Assembly (NCBI RefSeq): GCF_017299535.1
Contig: NZ_CP071238.1
Span: 1,922,001-1,986,000 of the forward strand
DNA from: Serratia marcescens subsp. marcescens ATCC 13880
GTDB lineage: Bacteria > Pseudomonadota > Gammaproteobacteria > Enterobacterales > Enterobacteriaceae
Direction of reading: 5' to 3'
DNA length: 64,000 nucleotides
Shown: in pieces, positions 1 to 10,077 of the stretch
Layout of the letters: the number at the start of each line of letters is the position of its first letter
Position numbering within the stretch: position 1 is the first letter of the stretch
Translations under genes and position numbers: made by a program
Notes under the pieces: model-generated
The model's database searches: none
What the model was told of the DNA's origin: nothing
The model's input: the letters and a program-made list of their open reading frames with translations, nothing else

Positions 1-54
1 TCCTTTGCTAAACTGTAATCAGGCAGGCTTGCTGCCCGGCAACAGGAGGTCGAT

Positions 55-354
55 ATGTCTCACTCCGAGCAACTGCAGGAACTCTTGCAACGCGTCGCCG
101 CCCTCGAGGCGAGAGAGAAAGCGCTGAGCGCCGCGTCCAACGCTTATCAGGCGATTATCACCACCATGTTGGGCAATATGGAGAAGACCGAACGTGACCG
201 GATCATCGCGATGATCGATCAGGCTCATGAAATCGCTTACGCCCGCGCCATTCAACGCAGCAACGAACCGCAAAAGCAGAAGATCAAACAGGCCGACGAT
301 GTGGCGCAGCGTATGTTCATGTTTGCACAAGGCAAGGCCGCCCAGCCGCGCTGA
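55..354 (+). CDS. Small helical protein, IraP/DUF2594-like (hypothetical)
   Basis: This encodes a 99-residue soluble protein whose function I cannot assign with certainty. The N-terminal 35 residues look like a coiled coil (LQELLQRVAALEAREKAL). A segment around residues 38-60 (IITTMLGNMEKTERDRII) resembles the central helix of the RssB anti-adaptor IraP of E. coli and of the DUF2594 family. The start is backed by a strong AGGAGG six bases or so upstream of the ATG. No membrane segment or signal peptide is visible. It sits upstream of ylaC on the same strand with about 120 bases between. The resemblance to IraP was judged by eye only. Confidence 0.7.
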   Translation: MSHSEQLQELLQRVAALEAREKALSAASNAYQAIITTMLGNMEKTERDRIIAMIDQAHEIAYARAIQRSNEPQKQKIKQADDVAQRMFMFAQGKAAQPR

Positions 355-477
355 AGTCGAACTATAACAGTTGCCGCCATTAAGTTGGCTAACTGATCTA
401 CCCGGCGAAACTGTACTTGTGTTACTTTTAGCGGTGAGATTTGATGGCAATGCTGTTTCCAGCATAAGGTTGTAACG

Positions 478-981
478 ATGGACGCGATTAAAAGCATCTT
501 GGTTAAAGAGATTGAACAGATCAATCGGCGTGAAGGGCGGGACGGCAAGCCGCGCTTCAACAGCGAATTCGCCCGCACTCACCGCTATCTGTGCCTTGCC
601 ATGTTCGCCGGTTATTTCGCGGTGATCGCCGTGATGTATCAGGTGCCGTACATGGGGATATATGCCTTCCTGGGCTTCACCGCTTTCGTGCTGTTCATGT
701 TCGCCATGCTGCTGATCGAGATCCGGCCGGTGTACCGCTTCGAGGACATCGGGGTGTTGGATCTGCGAGTTTGCTACAACGGCGAGTGGTACTTCACCCG
801 CGCGCTGTCGCCTTATGCGGTGCAGCAGCTGCTGGATGAGCCATCTATCGGCGCCGCGCTGAAACAGAAGATGCGCGTGATCATCGGCAACAAGGGCGAA
901 ATCGACTTCTACGACGTGTACGACATGGCCTACGGAAAAAAGCCGCAGGATGAGACACCTCAGTTGGCGGCGGCAAACTGA
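478..981 (+). CDS. ylaC: YlaC family inner membrane protein
   Basis: This 167-residue protein matches the E. coli YlaC family in length and layout. A charged N-terminus (residues 1-38) contains GKPRFNSEFARTH. Two adjacent hydrophobic segments at about 40-58 and 62-82 follow, then a soluble domain with the family signature YRFEDIGVLDLRVCYNGEWY. The function of YlaC is unknown; the layout suggests an inner membrane hairpin with the C-terminal domain in the cytoplasm. Upstream and downstream genes are small and unrelated, and no terminator separates it from the 43-residue ORF that follows. Confidence 0.88.
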   Translation: MDAIKSILVKEIEQINRREGRDGKPRFNSEFARTHRYLCLAMFAGYFAVIAVMYQVPYMGIYAFLGFTAFVLFMFAMLLIEIRPVYRFEDIGVLDLRVCYNGEWYFTRALSPYAVQQLLDEPSIGAALKQKMRVIIGNKGEIDFYDVYDMAYGKKPQDETPQLAAAN

Positions 982-1050
982 AAGGTTTCCGGCCGGCGGC
1001 TTGTCGATTATACTCAGCGTTTGAACGCGAAGCAGAATGAGGACCAAGCG

Positions 1051-1182
1051 ATGAGTGATGATATTTTCGATTTTGATATCGATGCCGAACTGGCGAAAGC
1101 CGAAGAAAAAGCGGCGCAGAAGGTAAAAGAGGTCCCCGAGTTCCTCGAAGACGAAGCGGACTGCGAAGGTTGCAAGATCTGA
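1051..1182 (+). CDS. 43-residue acidic small protein with C-terminal CxxC
   Basis: This is a very small ORF that I do not recognise. The product starts MSDDIFDFDIDAELAKAEEK and ends DCEGCKI, so it is strongly acidic, with a helical middle and a CxxC at the extreme C-terminus. An AGGA stands seven bases before the ATG, a TATACT -10-like box lies at 1009-1014, and a strong intrinsic terminator begins 13 bases after the stop. Together these make a tidy monocistronic unit and support translation. The CxxC could bind a metal or be redox active, but that is inference. Confidence 0.62.
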   Translation: MSDDIFDFDIDAELAKAEEKAAQKVKEVPEFLEDEADCEGCKI

Positions 1183-1194
1183 TCGCCTGCCCCA

Positions 1195-1223
1195 TAAAAA
1201 AAACCGCCGCGGCGGTTTTTTTT
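1195..1223 (+). terminator. Intrinsic terminator after the 43-residue ORF
   Basis: The 16-base perfect palindrome AACCGCCGCGGCGGTT is flanked by an A-run and an eight-T run, so it can terminate on both strands. It separates the plus-strand ylaC group from the minus-strand small ORFs. Confidence 0.85.
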
Positions 1224-1247
1224 ATGTCTGAGCGTCGCTGGGTATTA

Positions 1248-1361
1248 TCAATCCAGCACGAATCCCCAGATCAGGAACGCCGCCACCAGAATCAGGCAAA
1301 GCGCGGACACCGTCACCAGTATTTTCCCCAGAATGTCTTTTTCTTGTTCCTGCTGCGTCAC
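1248..1361 (-). CDS. 37-residue single-pass small membrane protein (candidate)
   Basis: The ORF uses a GTG start and encodes a short polar N-terminus (MTQQEQEKDILGK), one hydrophobic helix of about 20 residues (about 15-35) and a C-terminal FVLD. It begins eight bases downstream of the stop of another tiny hydrophobic ORF on the same strand, which suggests translational coupling. No good Shine-Dalgarno sequence precedes the GTG. I do not recognise the family. Single-helix proteins of this size are common partners of larger membrane complexes, but nothing here identifies a partner. Confidence 0.45.
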   Translation of the reverse strand: MTQQEQEKDILGKILVTVSALCLILVAAFLIWGFVLD

Positions 1362-1368
1362 GTTGAAA

Positions 1369-1476
1369 TTATCCAATTAAAAGTCTATGGACCAAACCGG
1401 CGATGCTGAGATCGGCTGCCGCTACGCCCAGCGCCATGAGCATCATCACCGAAAGAAATCGAGTCTTGCCGTTCAC
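1369..1476 (-). CDS. 35-residue hydrophobic small ORF (candidate)
   Basis: From a GTG start, the ORF encodes a product with a basic N-terminus (MNGKTRF) followed by a hydrophobic stretch rich in Met, Leu and Ala. It resembles a signal anchor or a very short membrane peptide. An AAGGA lies directly against the GTG, spacing that is too tight for an ideal start; an internal ATG could be used instead. Its stop lies just before the next small hydrophobic ORF, as in a two-gene mini-operon. The coding status is uncertain. Confidence 0.33.
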   Translation of the reverse strand: MNGKTRFLSVMMLMALGVAAADLSIAGLVHRLLIG

Positions 1477-1622
1477 ATCCTTAATCCCTGTGGACGCCGC
1501 TGCTAGTTTTTATATCAAAGGGATATCATTCAGCGACGCTCTATTTCATGCATCTTGATAGTGATTAAGAACGTTCTTAAGGCCAGAAGTTCCCTCATCG
1601 GGTAACGCCGCCCGCGGTAGCG

Positions 1623-3344
1623 TCAGTCGGTTACGATTCGGACGCCTATCTTGCTGACTTGATTGCCGTCCATTTCGGCTATGGTCCAGGTCAGGCCGTC
1701 CCATTCCACCTGGTCGCCGATCACCGGTTCACCGCCGATCAGCTGAATGACGAACTGCCCCAGCGTCTGCTGCTCGTCGACGTCGTCTTGCAGATTGAGG
1801 CCATAAACCTGCGAGATGTCGCTTAAACGGGCGTCGGATTGCAGGATAAAGTCGCCGAAGAAGCGTTCGTCGAGCGTCACGGCCGGCGCCTGGCTGAACA
1901 GCTTGCCGAGGATCGGCAGATCGTGCTCATGGCCGATGACGCACAGAATATCGTTCTCCCGCAGCCGGGTACTGCCGCTAGGATGCAGCAGCTCTTTGCC
2001 GCGGAACAGGGCGGCGATGCGGGTATTGGGCGGCATTTTCAGCTCACGCAGCGCCGCGCCGACGCACCAGTTTTCCGCCGAAAGCTGATACACGAACTGT
2101 TCCCACTGGTTTTCCGGGTGTACATCCAGCCCAACGCGGGAGATCGGCGTCAGCGCCGGCGGTACGATCACCTTGGCTTTTTTAGCGGCGAACGACAGTG
2201 TGGTGCCCTGCAGCAGCAGGGAGACCAGCACCACGAAGAACGCCACGTTGAAGAACAGCTGTGCGTTGGGCAACCCGGCCATCATCGGGAATACCGCCAG
2301 AATCACCGGCACCGCGCCGCGCAGGCCGACCCAGGAAATAAAGCCGCGTTCGCGCAGGGTAAAGCTGCGGAACGGCAGCAGGCCGATAAACACCGACAGC
2401 GGGCGGGCGAACAGGATCATCCACAGCGACAGCAGCAGAGCAGGGATGGCGATCGGCAGCAGCTCGTGCGGGTTGAGCAGCAGCCCGAGCACCAGGAACA
2501 TGCCGATCTGGCTGAGCCAGGCCAGGCCATCGAAGGTTTGTACGATGCCGTGACGGTTGCGGATCGGCCGGTTGCCCAGCAGCAGGCCGCACAAATACAC
2601 CGCCAGAATGCCGCTGCCGTCCAGCGCGGTGGTCAGTGCGAAAATAAGAATACCGCCGCTTACCGCCAGCAGCGGATAGAGGCCGTCCGCCAGTTTGATG
2701 TGGTTGATCAGCGTCAGCAGCAGCCAGCCGCCGCCCAGACCGAAGACGATGCCCATGCCGAACTGCTGCATCAGATGCAGCGGGAAGGTCCAGCTCAGTG
2801 CGGTTTCCCCGGCGGCGATCATCGCAATCAGCGTGATGGTGAGAAACACCGCCATCGGATCGTTGCTGCCGGATTCGATCTCCAGCGTGGCGCTGACGCG
2901 TTCGTTCAAACCTTTGCCCCCCAAAAGGGAGAAGACCGCGGCGGCGTCGGTGGAACCGATGATGGCGCCGATCAGCAGCCCCTGCAGCAGATCGAGATTG
3001 AACAGCCAGGCGGCGGCCATGCCGGTCAGACCGGCGGTGATCACTACACCGACGGTGGCGAGAGAGAGTGCCGGCCACAGGGCGACGCGGAAAGAGCTGA
3101 CCCGGGTACGCATGCCGCCGTCGAGCAGGATCACTGCCAACGCGAGGTTGCTGACCAGATAAGCGACCGGGTAATTGCTGAAGACGATGCCGCCGGGGCC
3201 ATCGACGCCGGCCAGCATGCCGATCGCCAGGAAGATCACTAGGATCGGAATGCCGAGCCGGGAAGAAAATGAGCTGAGCAGAATGCTTGCCCCCACCAGC
3301 ACGGCACCGATGACGAACAAACTGTTAATGGTGCTGGCATCCAA
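1623..3344 (-). CDS. cvrA: K+/H+ antiporter CvrA (NhaP2 family)
   Basis: The 573-residue product matches CvrA/NhaP2, an inner membrane CPA1 antiporter that exchanges cytoplasmic K+ for protons and helps volume control at low osmolarity. Residues 1-390 contain about 12-13 hydrophobic helices with the family motifs [12 protein letters not shown] and [14 protein letters not shown], the latter holding the transport aspartates. A cytoplasmic TrkA-C (RCK_C) domain covers roughly 405-485 and a CorC/HlyC-type domain about 490-573. The length matches the E. coli protein (578). It is monocistronic, with about 280 bases of upstream non-coding DNA that must carry its promoter. Confidence 0.95.
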   Translation of the reverse strand: MDASTINSLFVIGAVLVGASILLSSFSSRLGIPILVIFLAIGMLAGVDGPGGIVFSNYPVAYLVSNLALAVILLDGGMRTRVSSFRVALWPALSLATVGVVITAGLTGMAAAWLFNLDLLQGLLIGAIIGSTDAAAVFSLLGGKGLNERVSATLEIESGSNDPMAVFLTITLIAMIAAGETALSWTFPLHLMQQFGMGIVFGLGGGWLLLTLINHIKLADGLYPLLAVSGGILIFALTTALDGSGILAVYLCGLLLGNRPIRNRHGIVQTFDGLAWLSQIGMFLVLGLLLNPHELLPIAIPALLLSLWMILFARPLSVFIGLLPFRSFTLRERGFISWVGLRGAVPVILAVFPMMAGLPNAQLFFNVAFFVVLVSLLLQGTTLSFAAKKAKVIVPPALTPISRVGLDVHPENQWEQFVYQLSAENWCVGAALRELKMPPNTRIAALFRGKELLHPSGSTRLRENDILCVIGHEHDLPILGKLFSQAPAVTLDERFFGDFILQSDARLSDISQVYGLNLQDDVDEQQTLGQFVIQLIGGEPVIGDQVEWDGLTWTIAEMDGNQVSKIGVRIVTD

Positions 3345-3570
3345 AATATTGCTCTCCTGAGGCTGGGAATAGGGGGCACTGCGCGTGTGCCGATGATAAC
3401 GTGTTTAGTGGGTAAAACGCCAAGGCTGATTGTGAAAAAAACCGATCAATTATTGCCTGTTGGCACGTTTGAACTACGAAAGTGAGGAGAAGAGGGGAAA
3501 TTCTGCCTTTTATCTAACATTATCAGGCTGCTGTATTTCTGTTTCGGCAATAATGTCCCATTCGGCGGAG

Positions 3571-3610
3571 GAAAAACCATTAAGCCCGCGCAGGCAGGCT
3601 TAATGGTTTG
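3571..3610 (-). terminator. Intrinsic terminator of the 74-residue ORF
   Basis: Perfect 13-base arms (AAACCATTAAGCC at 3574-3586 and its complement at 3597-3609) enclose a ten-base loop. On the minus strand the hairpin runs into a T-run 15 bases after the stop codon of the neighbouring small gene. Confidence 0.75.
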
Positions 3611-3624
3611 CAGGCGCGGTAGGA

Positions 3625-3849
3625 TTAATGATCGAGCGATTCCAGCGCCCGTTTGATCAGTTCGGTGGCCAGCTTGCTTTCCGCTTCAGAAATACCGTCG
3701 AGATTGAAGTTGGAAAGCTCAGCGACCAAAACGCTGCGTTCTTTGCCGCTGATCGAAGCGTCCAGCGCGGACAGCAACCTGCCGAGGATCTTCAGCAGGG
3801 TGGCGTTTTCCGCTATGGCTTCTTGAGCCGGGGGGGTCTTATCGGTCAT
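3625..3849 (-). CDS. Conserved hypothetical 74-residue protein
   Basis: This encodes a small acidic protein that I do not recognise. It starts MTDKTPPAQEAIAENATLLK and appears all helical, with amphipathic segments at about 16-33 and 50-72 joined by a polar linker. There is no signal peptide, cysteine or metal motif. It has its own terminator and lies between cvrA and opgC, both also on the minus strand. Upstream, GAGAGGATTTTGA provides an acceptable ribosome binding site for the ATG. Confidence 0.7.
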   Translation of the reverse strand: MTDKTPPAQEAIAENATLLKILGRLLSALDASISGKERSVLVAELSNFNLDGISEAESKLATELIKRALESLDH

Positions 3850-4112
3850 TCAAAATCCTCTCTGTCGTGACGGAAGGGAGATGCAGCTAACGCCATCGAA
3901 TAAATTAAACGATCGCGCAGCCCTTCGGGGGTGTTGAGCCCAATCACTACCGTAAGGCAGGGATCCGGATTTCTACTTATGCATTGCAGTTATAACGGCT
4001 AGGTTATCTATGCAGCCGTATCACTTTGCCCTAACGGGCGACGTCAGGCTGAGCAATGTGTGCTCTGCATGCAAACGACCAGTATAGGCTTTTTGCGCGC
4101 CGGTAATATGAC

Positions 4113-4147
4113 AGAAAACCCCTGCAAACATTCGGGTTTACAGGGGG
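4113..4147 (-). terminator. Intrinsic terminator of opgC
   Basis: On the minus strand, CCCCTGTAAAC and GTTTGCAGGGG (4119-4146) form a stem with one mismatch, followed by a short T-run immediately downstream of the opgC stop codon. Confidence 0.65.
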
Positions 4148-4152
4148 TAGGT

Positions 4153-5283
4153 TTATTGCGGCTTGCCGGAGAACAGGAAGCGCAGCACCGGAATGCGCTT
4201 GTGCAGTTCATATAGCGCGAAGGCCAGAGAGAACACAAACAGCAGGCCCAGCAAGAATCCCAACAGGTTGTTGCCGATATACGGCGTCACGAAAGCGCCA
4301 TATATCAGGGTCAACGGATGGTGCACCAGATATATAAACAGCGAGGCGTTGACCAGATAGGTGATGCGCGGCGAGTGATAATTCAGCAGGTTATGCCCGA
4401 AAGAGAACACTACGTTGGTCATCAGGATCCCCATTAGGGTTTTGATCACCACTTCCAGCTCGAACATATAGCTGCTGTGCGCCAACATCTTTTGGTTCAG
4501 CATATATGCGATAAACAGCAGCAGCGAGCCGAGCAGCGCCAGCGGCGAGCGGCGCAGAAAAATCTCCTTAAGCCACACGTACTTAAACGCATAGGCGCCG
4601 AGGAGGAAGAACGGCAGGTAGAACATCGTCTCCATCACCACGAAATTGAACAGGCCGTTGGATAATAGCTGTGGGGCGAAAATTAAAATAATACGGTGTG
4701 CGGCCGAATAGCATACCGCATAAATAAAGAAATACAGTGAGATGTTTCCTAATCCGCGCATTCTGTTTATTAACGTTGGAATATGTTCACGGGGTTGACG
4801 CTTGATTTTACGGAACAGATAAAAACAGGCGCAGGTTAACAATGACAGCGTCAATAAGAACCACAGATGAGAAACCAATTCCCAAACTGTTACATTTATT
4901 TTCTGATAGAGAGAAAATTCATCCCAGCCGTTTAATTTATCGGTGAAATATTTCAGCATGAAAAACTGCGGCACCGTGATCAGCGGGATGGAGCTCAACA
5001 GCGGGATCGCCACTCGCTCCAGCCTGACCTTCAGCCACTGGTGGCGCTCGTAGCGCTCGTAAAGCATGTAGGAGAAGTAGCCGGATATCACGAAGAACAC
5101 CTGCATGCGGAAGGCGTGGATAAAGTCGTTCAGCACCGTGAGCGAGAAGGAGGGCGACGCGCTGTTCACCGCCCAGGCGTGGCTGGAATAAATCAGGGAG
5201 AGGTGAAACGGAATGCCGAGCAACATCAAATAGGCTCTGATGGAGTCGAGGAAAAACTCGCGCTGTTTGCTGCCTTTAGTCAT
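4153..5283 (-). CDS. opgC: Glucans biosynthesis protein C (succinyltransferase)
   Basis: OpgC (MdoC) is an inner membrane acyltransferase-3 family protein that adds succinyl groups to osmoregulated periplasmic glucans. The 376-residue product is close to the E. coli length (385). It has about ten hydrophobic helices and the family motifs RAYLMLLGIPFHLSLIY near residue 17 and FRMQVFFVISGYFSYML near residue 60, with the conserved histidine in the first. It is transcribed divergently from opgGH, the usual arrangement, across about 260 bases of AT-rich intergenic DNA. Confidence 0.94.
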   Translation of the reverse strand: MTKGSKQREFFLDSIRAYLMLLGIPFHLSLIYSSHAWAVNSASPSFSLTVLNDFIHAFRMQVFFVISGYFSYMLYERYERHQWLKVRLERVAIPLLSSIPLITVPQFFMLKYFTDKLNGWDEFSLYQKINVTVWELVSHLWFLLTLSLLTCACFYLFRKIKRQPREHIPTLINRMRGLGNISLYFFIYAVCYSAAHRIILIFAPQLLSNGLFNFVVMETMFYLPFFLLGAYAFKYVWLKEIFLRRSPLALLGSLLLFIAYMLNQKMLAHSSYMFELEVVIKTLMGILMTNVVFSFGHNLLNYHSPRITYLVNASLFIYLVHHPLTLIYGAFVTPYIGNNLLGFLLGLLFVFSLAFALYELHKRIPVLRFLFSGKPQ

Positions 5284-5542
5284 AGATTACCGCTGGTGAT
5301 TTAATCGAGAGTTCATTAACACGCTTAATAAGTCGTCAAACGTTAAATTGTTATCCGGAACCCTACTATAGCCCCCCGCATTTTTCCATAGCGTCTTGTT
5401 GCGCGGCTTGCTACGCTGGTGTTCCATCAGCTGCTTAAACAATGAGCCGTAAACATGAACCATCCATTTATCATGTTGTCGGAAAGCTGAGTAATCCATT
5501 AATATGGATTTAAATGATTTGAGCACACGAATAGGGGGGGAT

Positions 5543-7111
5543 GTGCTAGTTAATATATTATCCGGACAACCACGCGCCGCGAGCGTTCGTTGGTTAGGTG
5601 CGACCGTATTGTTCACGCTGTTCAGTTCGCCGGCTTGGGCCTTTTCTATTGATGATGTCGCCAAGCAGGCGCAGGATCTGGCGGCGAAAGGTTTCGAAGC
5701 CCCGAAGAGCAACCTTCCTTCTCAGTTCCGCGAGATGAAGTTCGCAGACTATCAGCAGATTCAGTTCAATCACGATAAAGCCTATTGGAGCAAGCTGAAA
5801 ACCCCTTTCAAGCTTGAGTTTTATCATCAGGGGATGTACTTCGACACGCCGGTGAAAATCAACGAAGTCACCTCCACCAGCGTAAAACAGATCAAGTACA
5901 GCCCGGATTACTTCAACTTCGGTTCGGTCAAACACGACCCTGAATCGGTGAAAAATCTCGGTTTTGCCGGCTTCAAAGTGCTCTACCCGATCAACAGCGC
6001 CGACAAAAACGATGAGATCATGAGCCTGCTGGGCGCGAGCTATTTCCGCGTGGTGGGTAAAGGGCAGGTTTACGGGCTTTCCGCTCGCGGCCTGGCTATC
6101 GATACCGCTTTGCCGTCCGGCGAAGAGTTCCCGCGTTTCCGCGAATTCTGGGTTGAGCGTCCGAAGCAGGGCGACAAGCACCTGGTGATCTATGCGCTGC
6201 TGGATTCCCCGCGCGCCACCGGCGCTTACCGTTTTACGGTGATCCCGGGCCGCGACACCACCGTGGACGTCGAGTCCAAAGTGTTCCTGCGCGACAAGGT
6301 GGGCAAACTGGGCCTGGCGCCGTTGACCAGCATGTACCTGTTCGGGCCGAACCAGCCGTCGCCGACGCTGAACTACCGCCCGGCGTTGCACGATTCCAAC
6401 GGTCTGTCTATCCATGCCGGCAACGGCGAGTGGATTTGGCGTCCGCTGAACAATCCTAAACACCTGTCCGTCAGCACCTATACCGTCGAGAATCCGAAAG
6501 GCTTCGGTCTGCTGCAGCGCGGTCGCAACTTCAAAGAATATGAAGATCTGGACGATCGTTACGATCTGCGTCCGAGCGCCTGGATCGAACCGAAGGGCGA
6601 CTGGGGCAAAGGCAAGGTCGAGCTGGTGGAGATCCCGACGGCGGATGAAACCAACGACAACATCGTCGCGTTCTGGACGCCGGATACCTTGCCGGAGGCC
6701 AAAAAGCCGCTGACGCTGAGCTACCGTTTGAACTTCACCCGCGATGAAGACAAACTGCATTCGCAAGATATCGCCTATGTGGCTCGTACCATGCGTTCGA
6801 CCGGCGACGTGAAGCAGTCCAACCTGATTCGCGAGCCAGACGGCAGCGTGGCCTTCCTGGTCGACTTCGTTGGCCCGGTGCTGAAAGGGCTGGATGCCAA
6901 TACTCCGGTCGCCTCTCAGATCAGCATCGGCGACAACGGTGAGATGGTAGAAAACAACGTCCGCTATAACCCAGTGACCAAAGGCTGGCGCCTGACGGTG
7001 CGTCTGAAAGTGAAAGACGACAAGAAGCCGGTAGAAATGCGTGCGGCACTGGTCAATGGCGATAAGACTCTGTCGGAAACCTGGAGCTATCAGCTACCTG
7101 CCAATGAATAA
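5543..7111 (+). CDS. opgG: Periplasmic glucans biosynthesis protein G
   Basis: OpgG (MdoG) is a periplasmic protein required for making the beta-1,6-branched osmoregulated glucans. The mature part is nearly collinear with E. coli OpgG, from [11 protein letters not shown] through [16 protein letters not shown] ends. I chose the GTG at 5543 because it follows a run of seven Gs (5534-5540) and gives a 522-residue precursor with a usable signal peptide cleaved after SSPAWA. The upstream ATG at 5504 would add 13 residues and lacks a clear ribosome binding site. The stop overlaps the opgH start, so the pair is an operon. Confidence 0.94.
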   Translation: MLVNILSGQPRAASVRWLGATVLFTLFSSPAWAFSIDDVAKQAQDLAAKGFEAPKSNLPSQFREMKFADYQQIQFNHDKAYWSKLKTPFKLEFYHQGMYFDTPVKINEVTSTSVKQIKYSPDYFNFGSVKHDPESVKNLGFAGFKVLYPINSADKNDEIMSLLGASYFRVVGKGQVYGLSARGLAIDTALPSGEEFPRFREFWVERPKQGDKHLVIYALLDSPRATGAYRFTVIPGRDTTVDVESKVFLRDKVGKLGLAPLTSMYLFGPNQPSPTLNYRPALHDSNGLSIHAGNGEWIWRPLNNPKHLSVSTYTVENPKGFGLLQRGRNFKEYEDLDDRYDLRPSAWIEPKGDWGKGKVELVEIPTADETNDNIVAFWTPDTLPEAKKPLTLSYRLNFTRDEDKLHSQDIAYVARTMRSTGDVKQSNLIREPDGSVAFLVDFVGPVLKGLDANTPVASQISIGDNGEMVENNVRYNPVTKGWRLTVRLKVKDDKKPVEMRAALVNGDKTLSETWSYQLPANE

Positions 7112-9662
7112 GCCTACTCAACCCGCCCAGGATTATCTTGCGGCGCTGCCTCTGACCGCCGAGCGGTCGGAGGCGCTCAACCCTCAAACGGCGGATGACG
7201 CTCAGGCACTGGAGGCGCTCCATCGGCAGATGGGCGCCGCTGACGCCAACGTCAATAGCCTGTCGGCGGATGACGTGGCGCTGGCCTCGGTCAAACCGCG
7301 TATCGAAAACGCCTGGCCGGATGCGGTCAGCGATGACGACTTCGACACCGACGCCGAAGGGCGCGCCATTCTGAAGGCGACGCCGCCGATCAAACGAACC
7401 ACCATGTTCCCGGAAGCCTGGCGCACCAACCCGGTGGCGCGCTTCTGGGATTCTCTGCTGGGGCGTTCGCCGCACAATCGGCACGCCACCAAAGAGGAGG
7501 CCGAGGCTGAAAACCGCTGGCGTACCGTCGGCTCCATGCGCCGCTATGTGCTGCTGGTGCTGATGCTGGTGCAAACCGGCATCGCTACCTGGTATATGAA
7601 AACCATCTTGCCTTATCAGGGCTGGGCGCTGATCGATCCTATCGCCATGCTGGATCAGGATCTGATGCAGTCGGTGCTGCAGCTGCTGCCGTATGTGCTG
7701 CAAACCGGCATTCTGATCCTGTTCGCCGTGCTGTTCTGCTGGGTCTCGGCCGGTTTTTGGACCGCGCTGATGGGCTTCCTGCAGCTGCTGATCGGCAAGG
7801 ACAAATACAGCATTTCCTCCACCATCAAGGGCGATGAGCCGATCAACCCGGCGCACCGCACTGCGCTGATCATGCCGATCTGCAACGAAGACGTCGAACG
7901 CGTGTTCGCCGGCCTGCGTGCGACCTATGAGTCCATCGCCGCGACCGGTCAGCTGGAACACTTCGATATCTACGTGCTGAGCGACAGCTACGATCCGGAC
8001 ATCTGCGTGGCGGAGCAAAAGGCGTGGATGGAGCTGTGCCGCGATGTCGACGGCCACGGCCGCATCTTCTATCGCCGCCGCCGCCGTCGCGTAAAACGCA
8101 AGAGCGGCAACATCGACGACTTCTGCCGTCGCTGGGGCGGTGAGTACAGCTACATGGTGATCCTGGATGCCGACAGCGTGATGAGCGGCGAATGCCTCAC
8201 CGGGCTGGTGCGTCTGATGGAAGCCAACCCGAACGCCGGCATCATCCAGTCGGCGCCGAAGGCGTCCGGTATGGATACCCTGTATGCGCGCGTGCAGCAG
8301 TTCGCCACCCGCGTTTACGGGCCGTTGTTCACCGCCGGCCTGCATTTCTGGCAACTGGGCGAGTCGCACTACTGGGGGCACAACGCTATCATCCGCGTGA
8401 AGCCGTTTATCGAGCACTGTGCGCTGGCGCCGCTGCCGGGCGAGGGCTCTTTCGCCGGGTCTATCCTGTCGCACGACTTCGTTGAAGCGGCGCTGATGCG
8501 CCGCGCCGGCTGGGGCGTGTGGATCGCTTACGATCTGCCGGGCAGTTATGAAGAGCTGCCGCCAAACCTGCTGGACGAGCTGAAGCGCGACCGTCGCTGG
8601 TGTCACGGCAACCTGATGAACTTCCGCCTGTTCCTGGTGAAAGGTATGCACCCGGTGCACCGCGCGGTGTTCCTGACCGGCGTCATGTCCTACCTGTCGG
8701 CGCCGCTGTGGTTCATGTTCCTTGCGCTCTCCACCGCCTTGCAGGTGGTGCATACCCTGATGGAACCGCAATACTTCCTGCAGCCACGGCAGCTGTTCCC
8801 GGTCTGGCCGCAGTGGCGGCCCGAGCTGGCGATAGCGCTGTTCTCCACCACGCTGGTGCTGCTGTTCCTGCCGAAGTTGCTCAGTATTGTGCTGATCTGG
8901 GCCAAGGGCGCGAAAGAGTACGGCGGGGCGTTCCGTCTGTTCATTTCGATGCTGATGGAAATGCTGTTCTCGGTGCTGCTGGCGCCGGTGCGCATGCTGT
9001 TCCATACCGTATTCGTGGTGAGCGCCTTCCTCGGTTGGGAAGTGGTGTGGAATTCGCCGCAGCGTGACGATGACGATACGCCGTGGGGGGAAGCGTTCCG
9101 CCGCCATGGCTCGCAGATGTTGCTGGGCCTGGTGTGGGCCGGCGGCATGGCGTGGCTGGATCTGCGCTTCCTGTGGTGGTTGGCGCCGATCGTGTTTTCG
9201 CTGATCCTGTCGCCGTTCGTGTCGGTGCTGTCGAGCCGCGCAACGCTGGGCATGAAAAGCAAACGCGCCAAGCTGTTCCTGATCCCGGAAGAGTACAATC
9301 CGCCGCGTGAGCTGTTGGCGACGGAAGAATATCTGCATCTCAATCGTAACCGCGCGCTGACCAACGGCTTTATGCATGCGGTGGTCAACCCATCCTTCAA
9401 CGCACTGGCGACGGCGTTGGCGACGGCGCGTCACCATCTGCGCGCGACGCTCGATCGCAACCGTGAGGAGCGGGTGAACGAAGCGCTGCAGTTGGGACCG
9501 GAGAAGCTGGTGAAGGGCAAACGTCTGGAGCTGCTGAGCGATCCGGTCACGCTGGCTCGTTTGCATCAGCGCGTCTGGCTGTTGCCGGAAGGCGCCGCCT
9601 GGCGTGAGCACTATCAGCAGTTGCCGCACAACCCGCTGGCGCACCCTACGGGCCGGCGTTAA
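7104..9662 (+). CDS. opgH: Glucans biosynthesis glucosyltransferase H
   Basis: OpgH (MdoH) is the inner membrane glycosyltransferase that builds the glucan backbone from UDP-glucose. In E. coli it also delays division by binding FtsZ in a nutrient-dependent way. The 852-residue product has a variable N-terminal cytoplasmic region (to about 150), two membrane helices, a GT2 domain (about 250-520) with LDADSVMSG supplying the DxD-type aspartates, the QRRWC-like motif RDRRWCHGN, and further membrane helices to about 730. The ATG at 7104 overlaps the opgG stop by eight bases. A strong terminator follows. Confidence 0.95.
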   Translation: MNKPTQPAQDYLAALPLTAERSEALNPQTADDAQALEALHRQMGAADANVNSLSADDVALASVKPRIENAWPDAVSDDDFDTDAEGRAILKATPPIKRTTMFPEAWRTNPVARFWDSLLGRSPHNRHATKEEAEAENRWRTVGSMRRYVLLVLMLVQTGIATWYMKTILPYQGWALIDPIAMLDQDLMQSVLQLLPYVLQTGILILFAVLFCWVSAGFWTALMGFLQLLIGKDKYSISSTIKGDEPINPAHRTALIMPICNEDVERVFAGLRATYESIAATGQLEHFDIYVLSDSYDPDICVAEQKAWMELCRDVDGHGRIFYRRRRRRVKRKSGNIDDFCRRWGGEYSYMVILDADSVMSGECLTGLVRLMEANPNAGIIQSAPKASGMDTLYARVQQFATRVYGPLFTAGLHFWQLGESHYWGHNAIIRVKPFIEHCALAPLPGEGSFAGSILSHDFVEAALMRRAGWGVWIAYDLPGSYEELPPNLLDELKRDRRWCHGNLMNFRLFLVKGMHPVHRAVFLTGVMSYLSAPLWFMFLALSTALQVVHTLMEPQYFLQPRQLFPVWPQWRPELAIALFSTTLVLLFLPKLLSIVLIWAKGAKEYGGAFRLFISMLMEMLFSVLLAPVRMLFHTVFVVSAFLGWEVVWNSPQRDDDDTPWGEAFRRHGSQMLLGLVWAGGMAWLDLRFLWWLAPIVFSLILSPFVSVLSSRATLGMKSKRAKLFLIPEEYNPPRELLATEEYLHLNRNRALTNGFMHAVVNPSFNALATALATARHHLRATLDRNREERVNEALQLGPEKLVKGKRLELLSDPVTLARLHQRVWLLPEGAAWREHYQQLPHNPLAHPTGRR

Positions 9663-9684
9663 TCGCTTAACGGCAACGCTCAGA

Positions 9685-9719
9685 CGGGGAATGCGCATGG
9701 CGCATTCCCCGTTTTTTTT
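9685..9719 (+). terminator. Intrinsic terminator of opgGH
   Basis: CGGGGAATGCGC pairs with GCGCATTCCCCG around an ATG triloop, and seven Ts follow directly. It starts about 20 bases after the opgH stop. Confidence 0.9.
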
Positions 9720-9825
9720 ACCTTTTGCTTACGTGCGCCGACGCCGGTGGATAACGGGAACTGTGATAGACTGCGGCCGATGCGTTGTTCACTCGCGAAA
9801 CAACCCCTTGCTCAGAGTCAATGTC

Positions 9826-10071
9826 GTGAAGCTCTCTTCCTACCTTCGGCTGGCCTGCGTGGCGGCCGGTGTGATGGCACTCACCGGCTGCGGCAGCATT
9901 ATCAGCCGCACCGTGCCCGGCGCCGGGCATGGTCACCAGTATTATCCCGGCGTGCAGTGGGATCTGCGCGATACGCCCTGGCGCTATGTCACGGTGATAG
10001 ACGTGCCGCTGTCGATGGTGGTGGACACCTTTATGCTGCCGTTTGATGCGCAGCATGGCCCCTACGAGTAA
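9826..10071 (+). CDS. yceK: YceK/YidQ family lipoprotein
   Basis: The product is an 81-residue lipoprotein related to E. coli YceK. The signal peptide ends in the lipobox LTGC, and the mature part keeps the family sequence CGSIISRTVPG, then HQYYPGVQWDLRDTPWRYVT and a C-terminal HGPYE. I chose the GTG at 9826 because it gives a normal KLSSYLRLACVAAG signal sequence; an in-frame TTG 21 bases upstream is an alternative. It should be attached to the outer membrane. The function is unknown. It converges on an acetyltransferase gene with only six bases between. Confidence 0.85.
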   Translation: MKLSSYLRLACVAAGVMALTGCGSIISRTVPGAGHGHQYYPGVQWDLRDTPWRYVTVIDVPLSMVVDTFMLPFDAQHGPYE

Positions 10072-10077
10072 TTTCGT

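Noticed and set aside
5504..5542. Upstream ATG start for opgG
   Set aside because: It has no clear ribosome binding site and puts charged residues ahead of the signal peptide; the GTG at 5543 behind seven Gs fits better.
7053..9698. 881-codon minus-strand open frame opposite opgH
   Set aside because: The product is a His/Arg/Gln-rich shadow of OpgH without family resemblance; opgH itself is unambiguous.
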